Origin: Brachybacterium kimchii
Lineage (GTDB): Bacteria > Actinomycetota > Actinomycetes > Actinomycetales > Dermabacteraceae
DNA: 64,000 nucleotides
Reading direction: 5' to 3'
Assembly: GCF_023373525.1 (NCBI RefSeq)
Contig: NZ_CP097218.1
Span: forward strand, 3,844,001 to 3,908,000
Within the stretch, counting starts at the first letter, position 1, and each line of letters begins with the position of its first letter. Below the pieces are notes generated by a model. The model had not been told where the DNA came from, did no database searches, and saw nothing but the letters and a program-made list of their open reading frames with translations. Below are positions 61,543 through 64,000 of this stretch, in pieces. Made by a program: the position numbers and the translations under genes.

Positions 61543-61611
61543 GAACGGTCATTCTGGTTGTGCGTCCGCGGGACAGACCTCATACTCAGAACGTTCATTC
61601 GAAGAACGGTC
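61543..61611. promoter_or_regulatory. repeated TetR operators GAACGGTCATTC/GAACGTTCATTC
   Basis: GAACGGTCATTC (61543-61554) and GAACGTTCATTC (61589-61600) differ by one base, and a half-site GAACGGTC follows at 61604-61611. The first sits directly above the TetR -10 box; the second covers the start predicted for the divergent gene. This is the arrangement expected for joint repression. Confidence 0.65.
61558..61586 (+). promoter_or_regulatory. promoter TTGTGC-N17-CATACT of the YhgE-like gene
   Basis: TTGTGC (61558-61563) and CATACT (61581-61586) are 17 bases apart. Transcription would start near 61593, inside the second operator. Confidence 0.5.
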
Positions 61612-61670
61612 CGCCCGGAACCCGGCGTCGGCCCGGTGGTGGCCGTTCGACAGCAGATCAGGGGAGATGC

Positions 61671-63053
61671 ATGGCTCAGGAGCACACGCACCGCAAGGAC
61701 GTGTCGGCGCAGCAGCAGCGCGACGCCGCCGCGCAGCAGCACGAGGAGGCGACCCACCGCGCGCCGGAGTCGTCGTCGGCCTCGTCGCAGACCTCGTCGG
61801 CCCAGGACGAGGCCGCACCCGTCGCGCCGGTCGACGCCGCCGCGAGCTCGGACGACGCACCCTCCAAGCCCGCCCCCACGCCGTGGGGGAAGGCCGTCGG
61901 CCTCGGTCTCATCGCCTCCGCCCTGATCACCGTGGTGCTGCTGGCCTTCCTCTGGCCCACCTACGAGTCGAAGGCCAAGGACGTCACGGTCGACGTGGTC
62001 GCCTCCCAGTCGGACTTCGAGGACTTCACGCAGGCCGTCGGCGATGCCGCGGAGAAGAACGGCCAGGACCTGCCCTTCGAGTTCACGCGGGTGGACGACC
62101 GCTCGGACGCGGTGACGCACATCAAGGAGCGCGAGGCCTACGGCGCCTTCGTGCTGCCCGCCTCGAAGGACGACAAGCTCGAGGTGCTCACCGCCTCGGC
62201 GGCGAACACCTCGGTCTCCACGATGCTCGGCCAGACCGGGCGCAGCATCGTCGCCGCACAGACACAGGCCGTTCTCGCCCAGGCGCAGGAGAAGATGTCC
62301 GACGGGTCCTCCCAGCAGTCCGGCGACCAGCAGACGCAGCAGGCGAGCGACCCCTCGGCCATGCAGGAGCAGATGCAGAAGCAGCTCGGCTCGATCATCG
62401 GCGCCGCGCAGGCGGGTCTCCAGGGTCCGACGATCACCGACGTCGTGCCGCTCTCCGACGACGACCCCCAGGGCGCAGGCCTCGCCGTGGCCTCCCTGCC
62501 GCTGACCATCGGCGGCATCGTGGGCGGCTCTCTCATGTCCTTCGGGCTCAAGGGCAGCTGGCGTCGACTGCTCGGCGTCGTGGTCTACGCGGTGGTCGGC
62601 GGGCTCGCCATGGTGCTCATCCTCGACGCCTGGTTCGGCTTCGCCCCGGCCCCCGCCTTCGAGCTCTGGGCGGCCGTCACGCTGAGCCTCGCCGGCACGG
62701 TCGGGCTCATCGTGGGGCTGAACAGTCTGATCGGCGGTGCGGGGATCGGCGTCGGCGCTCTGATCACGATGCTCATCGGCAACCCGATCTCCGGCGCGCA
62801 GTCCCCGAAGGAGTTCCTGCCCGGTCCCTTCGGCGAGATCGGTCAGCTCTTCGTGCCCGGAGCGACCGGGACCCTGGTGCGGGACCTCTCCTACTTCCCC
62901 GACGCGAGCCTCGTGCAGCCCTGGCTCGTCCTGGGCGGCTGGGTGGTCGTGGGCCTTCTGCTGATCATCCTCGGTCACCACCGCACGGGAGGGCACGCCC
63001 ACAAGGGCGAGCCGAGCCGGCGCGACGCGCAGCAGGAGCCGGCGGCGGCCTGA
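61671..63053 (+). CDS. YhgE/ABC-2-like membrane protein with large outer loop
   Basis: The protein has 460 residues. A charged Gln/Ala/Ser-rich N-terminus (residues 1-60) leads to one helix (GLGLIASALITVVLLAFLW), an outer domain of about 180 residues, then about six helices and a basic tail. The layout, one helix, a long extracellular part and a helix bundle ending LGGWVVVGLLLIILG, matches YhgE/ABC-2 permease-like proteins of unknown role. GGGGAG precedes the ATG. Control by the divergent drug-sensor-type TetR suggests a role in export or envelope defence. Confidence 0.8.
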   Translation: MAQEHTHRKDVSAQQQRDAAAQQHEEATHRAPESSSASSQTSSAQDEAAPVAPVDAAASSDDAPSKPAPTPWGKAVGLGLIASALITVVLLAFLWPTYESKAKDVTVDVVASQSDFEDFTQAVGDAAEKNGQDLPFEFTRVDDRSDAVTHIKEREAYGAFVLPASKDDKLEVLTASAANTSVSTMLGQTGRSIVAAQTQAVLAQAQEKMSDGSSQQSGDQQTQQASDPSAMQEQMQKQLGSIIGAAQAGLQGPTITDVVPLSDDDPQGAGLAVASLPLTIGGIVGGSLMSFGLKGSWRRLLGVVVYAVVGGLAMVLILDAWFGFAPAPAFELWAAVTLSLAGTVGLIVGLNSLIGGAGIGVGALITMLIGNPISGAQSPKEFLPGPFGEIGQLFVPGATGTLVRDLSYFPDASLVQPWLVLGGWVVVGLLLIILGHHRTGGHAHKGEPSRRDAQQEPAAA

Positions 63054-63064
63054 AGGTGCGGCCC

Positions 63065-63096
63065 GGGCCGCCGGGCCGCCGGGCCGCCGGGCCGCC
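63065..63096 (+). repeat. 8-bp tandem repeat GGGCCGCC, four copies
   Basis: Four perfect copies follow 11 bases after the YhgE-like stop; the run can fold on itself and may end transcription. Confidence 0.85.
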
Positions 63097-63176
63097 GGCC
63101 CCCGGTCGACGGCCCCGGCCTCGCAGCCATCATCCGATAAGGTTTCCTGGCGGCGAGGCCCGTGGGTCCGCCGCCG

Positions 63177-63222
63177 GGAGGGATGACAGAGCGGCCGAAT
63201 GTGGTGGTCTTGAAATCCATCC
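63177..63222 (+). tRNA. tRNA-Ser(UGA), 5' half only, broken at the anticodon loop
   Basis: The acceptor strand GGAGGGA (63177-63183), D-arm ACA-GAGCGGCCGAA-TGT (63186-63202), 5' anticodon stem GTGGT (63204-63208) and loop CTTGAAA with anticodon UGA (63211-63213) match a bacterial tRNA-Ser. From 63216 on the anticodon stem no longer closes fully, and no variable arm, T-arm (GTTCGA) or acceptor 3' strand follows. A TAAGGT box at 63138-63143 may be its promoter. This is an attachment-site junction, not a working tRNA. Confidence 0.7.
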
Positions 63223-63250
63223 GGACACCGCAGGTCACGGCCGGATCGGG
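63209..63250. mobile_element. junction of an integrated element at the tRNA-Ser anticodon loop
   Basis: The tRNA identity stops inside or just after the anticodon loop, and an integrase gene ends at 63251. Tyrosine integrases often recombine at tRNA anticodon loops, so this short stretch is the likely attachment core and edge, with the element extending right beyond the window. Confidence 0.6.
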
Positions 63251-64000
63251 TCACCCGTGCAGGGGGACGACCACTCCCGAACCCTCCGAGGCCCCGGCGT
63301 CCTCGCCGTCGCCTGTGTTCAATCCGTGAGCGGCCAGCGCCGCCGTGCGCGCAGCGTCGAGCGACCCCGCCACCGCGTCCAGGTCCGAGTCCCACAGGTC
63401 CGCGTACCGGTCCAACGTCATCGCCGCCGAGCGGTGCCCCAGCATCCGTTGCACCGCTTTCACGTGCGCCCCCGACTGCACGGCGAGGGACGCGGCCGTG
63501 TGCCGCAGGTCGTGGATCCGGAGGTAGTCCACCCCGGCGTCCTCAAGGGCGGCCTGCCACCAGAGCCGGCGGCCCCGGCGCACGCGCCCCGGCGTCCGGA
63601 GGTACTCCCCGCGCGGGGCCGGGAACAGGAGCGCCATGGGGTCGCGGCCCTCGGTCTCGTCCGCGACCATCCGGGCGACGAACCCGGGCAGGTACAGGGT
63701 GCGCCGCTCGTGGGTCTTCGGCGTCCCCACCTTCCACCCGTTCCGCGTGGGCACCACGGCGCGGTCCACCCGCACCCTCGCGCCCTGCACGTCCATCACG
63801 CGCAGCGCGGCAGCCTCACCCCACCGCAGCCCCCCATAGGCGAGGAGGTAGACGAGCGTGCGGTGCTCCCCGGCGCGCTCCGCGACGGAGCGGACCTCCA
63901 GGTGCGACAGGTACCGGTGGGCTGACGAGCGGGCGCGGGGCAGCGTGATCCCGCGCGCCGGGTTCACCGCGATCCGGCGATCCCGCACGGCGGTGTCGAG
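63251..64000 (-). CDS. tyrosine recombinase/integrase (5' end beyond the window)
   Basis: The last 250 codons are present; the N-terminal arm- and core-binding part is cut by the window edge. All catalytic residues are visible: Arg in LAYGGLRWGEAAALR, Lys in GTPKTHERRTL, His and Arg in IHDLRHTAASLA, His in MLGHRSAAMT and Tyr in LDRYADLWD. It should therefore be active. It lies directly against the broken tRNA-Ser gene and marks the left end of a prophage or integrative element. Confidence 0.9.
   Translation of the reverse strand, partial: LDTAVRDRRIAVNPARGITLPRARSSAHRYLSHLEVRSVAERAGEHRTLVYLLAYGGLRWGEAAALRVMDVQGARVRVDRAVVPTRNGWKVGTPKTHERRTLYLPGFVARMVADETEGRDPMALLFPAPRGEYLRTPGRVRRGRRLWWQAALEDAGVDYLRIHDLRHTAASLAVQSGAHVKAVQRMLGHRSAAMTLDRYADLWDSDLDAVAGSLDAARTAALAAHGLNTGDGEDAGASEGSGVVVPLHG

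Noticed and set aside
63065-63096. GC repeat as a functional RNA
   Set aside because: Simple 8-bp tandem units; any folding is a by-product of the repeat, with terminator function the most that can be said.
63216-63300. 3' half of tRNA-Ser (variable arm, T-arm, acceptor end)
   Set aside because: No GTTCGA T-loop and no strand complementary to GGAGGGA at the right distance, so the tRNA was not extended.

Overview
The window is very GC-rich, tightly packed DNA from an actinobacterium. Gene content (DUF222 HNH endonuclease, DUF5926, GH76, DM13 lipoprotein, fused FecCD permease) and the many leaderless starts fit the Micrococcales, and a Brachybacterium-like (Dermabacteraceae) host is my best guess from memory of those families, not from a search. 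About 52 protein genes are supported, almost all intact and often overlapping by 4 bases (ATGA or GTGA). About twenty gene starts have a TANNNT-like -10 box ending 6-7 bases before the start codon with no ribosome binding site, so leaderless transcription is the rule here.

Layout. 1-3.4 kb: a VOC protein, then a sugar isomerase/oxidoreductase operon divergent from a TetR regulator. 3.4-6.9 kb: arylamine N-acetyltransferase, ABC exporter, atypical SDR. 7.1-10.2 kb: an SPFH-SHOCT protein, a zinc-ribbon membrane protein and a small membrane protein, resembling the YdjI/YdjG group that works with PspA in Bacillus; an FAD dehydrogenase is coupled to it. 11.8-16.3 kb: two divergent leaderless genes (NAD dehydrogenase, sulfurtransferase), a methyltransferase and an Abhydrolase_9 membrane protein. 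16.3-24 kb: D-hydroxyacid dehydrogenase, BCCT transporter, MTA/SAH nucleosidase, a hydrolase-like protein lacking its nucleophile, a YhhN protein and argS.

24-36.7 kb: a large unknown membrane protein, uracil permease, GNAT fused to a ParB-like domain, glutaminase, an iron-siderophore ABC transporter (ATPase, lipoprotein, fused double permease), then an ocd-ctlX operon for ornithine/citrulline/arginine nitrogen, divergent from an Lrp/AsnC regulator. 36.7-40.2 kb: a gene-poor stretch with a mini-gene carrying a 13-base perfect Shine-Dalgarno, 24-bp tandem repeats, a two-component system, and a DM13 lipoprotein-DoxX operon. Three phased operators lie before the response regulator and two copies of the same motif lie before the YhhN gene 17 kb away, which suggests a shared regulon.

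40.2-63 kb: DUF5926, a repeat-rich GT2 glycosyltransferase, two tandem paralogous membrane proteins with a phosphatase-like outer domain, a Dabb protein, two GNATs, pheA, lipid kinase, DUF222 HNH endonuclease, serS, HAD hydrolase, a UvrA paralog, quinone oxidoreductase, GH76 secreted enzyme, and a TetR regulator divergent from a YhgE-like membrane protein. The right edge is the boundary of an integrated mobile element: the 5' half of a tRNA-Ser(UGA) gene breaks off at the anticodon loop and a tyrosine integrase follows immediately.
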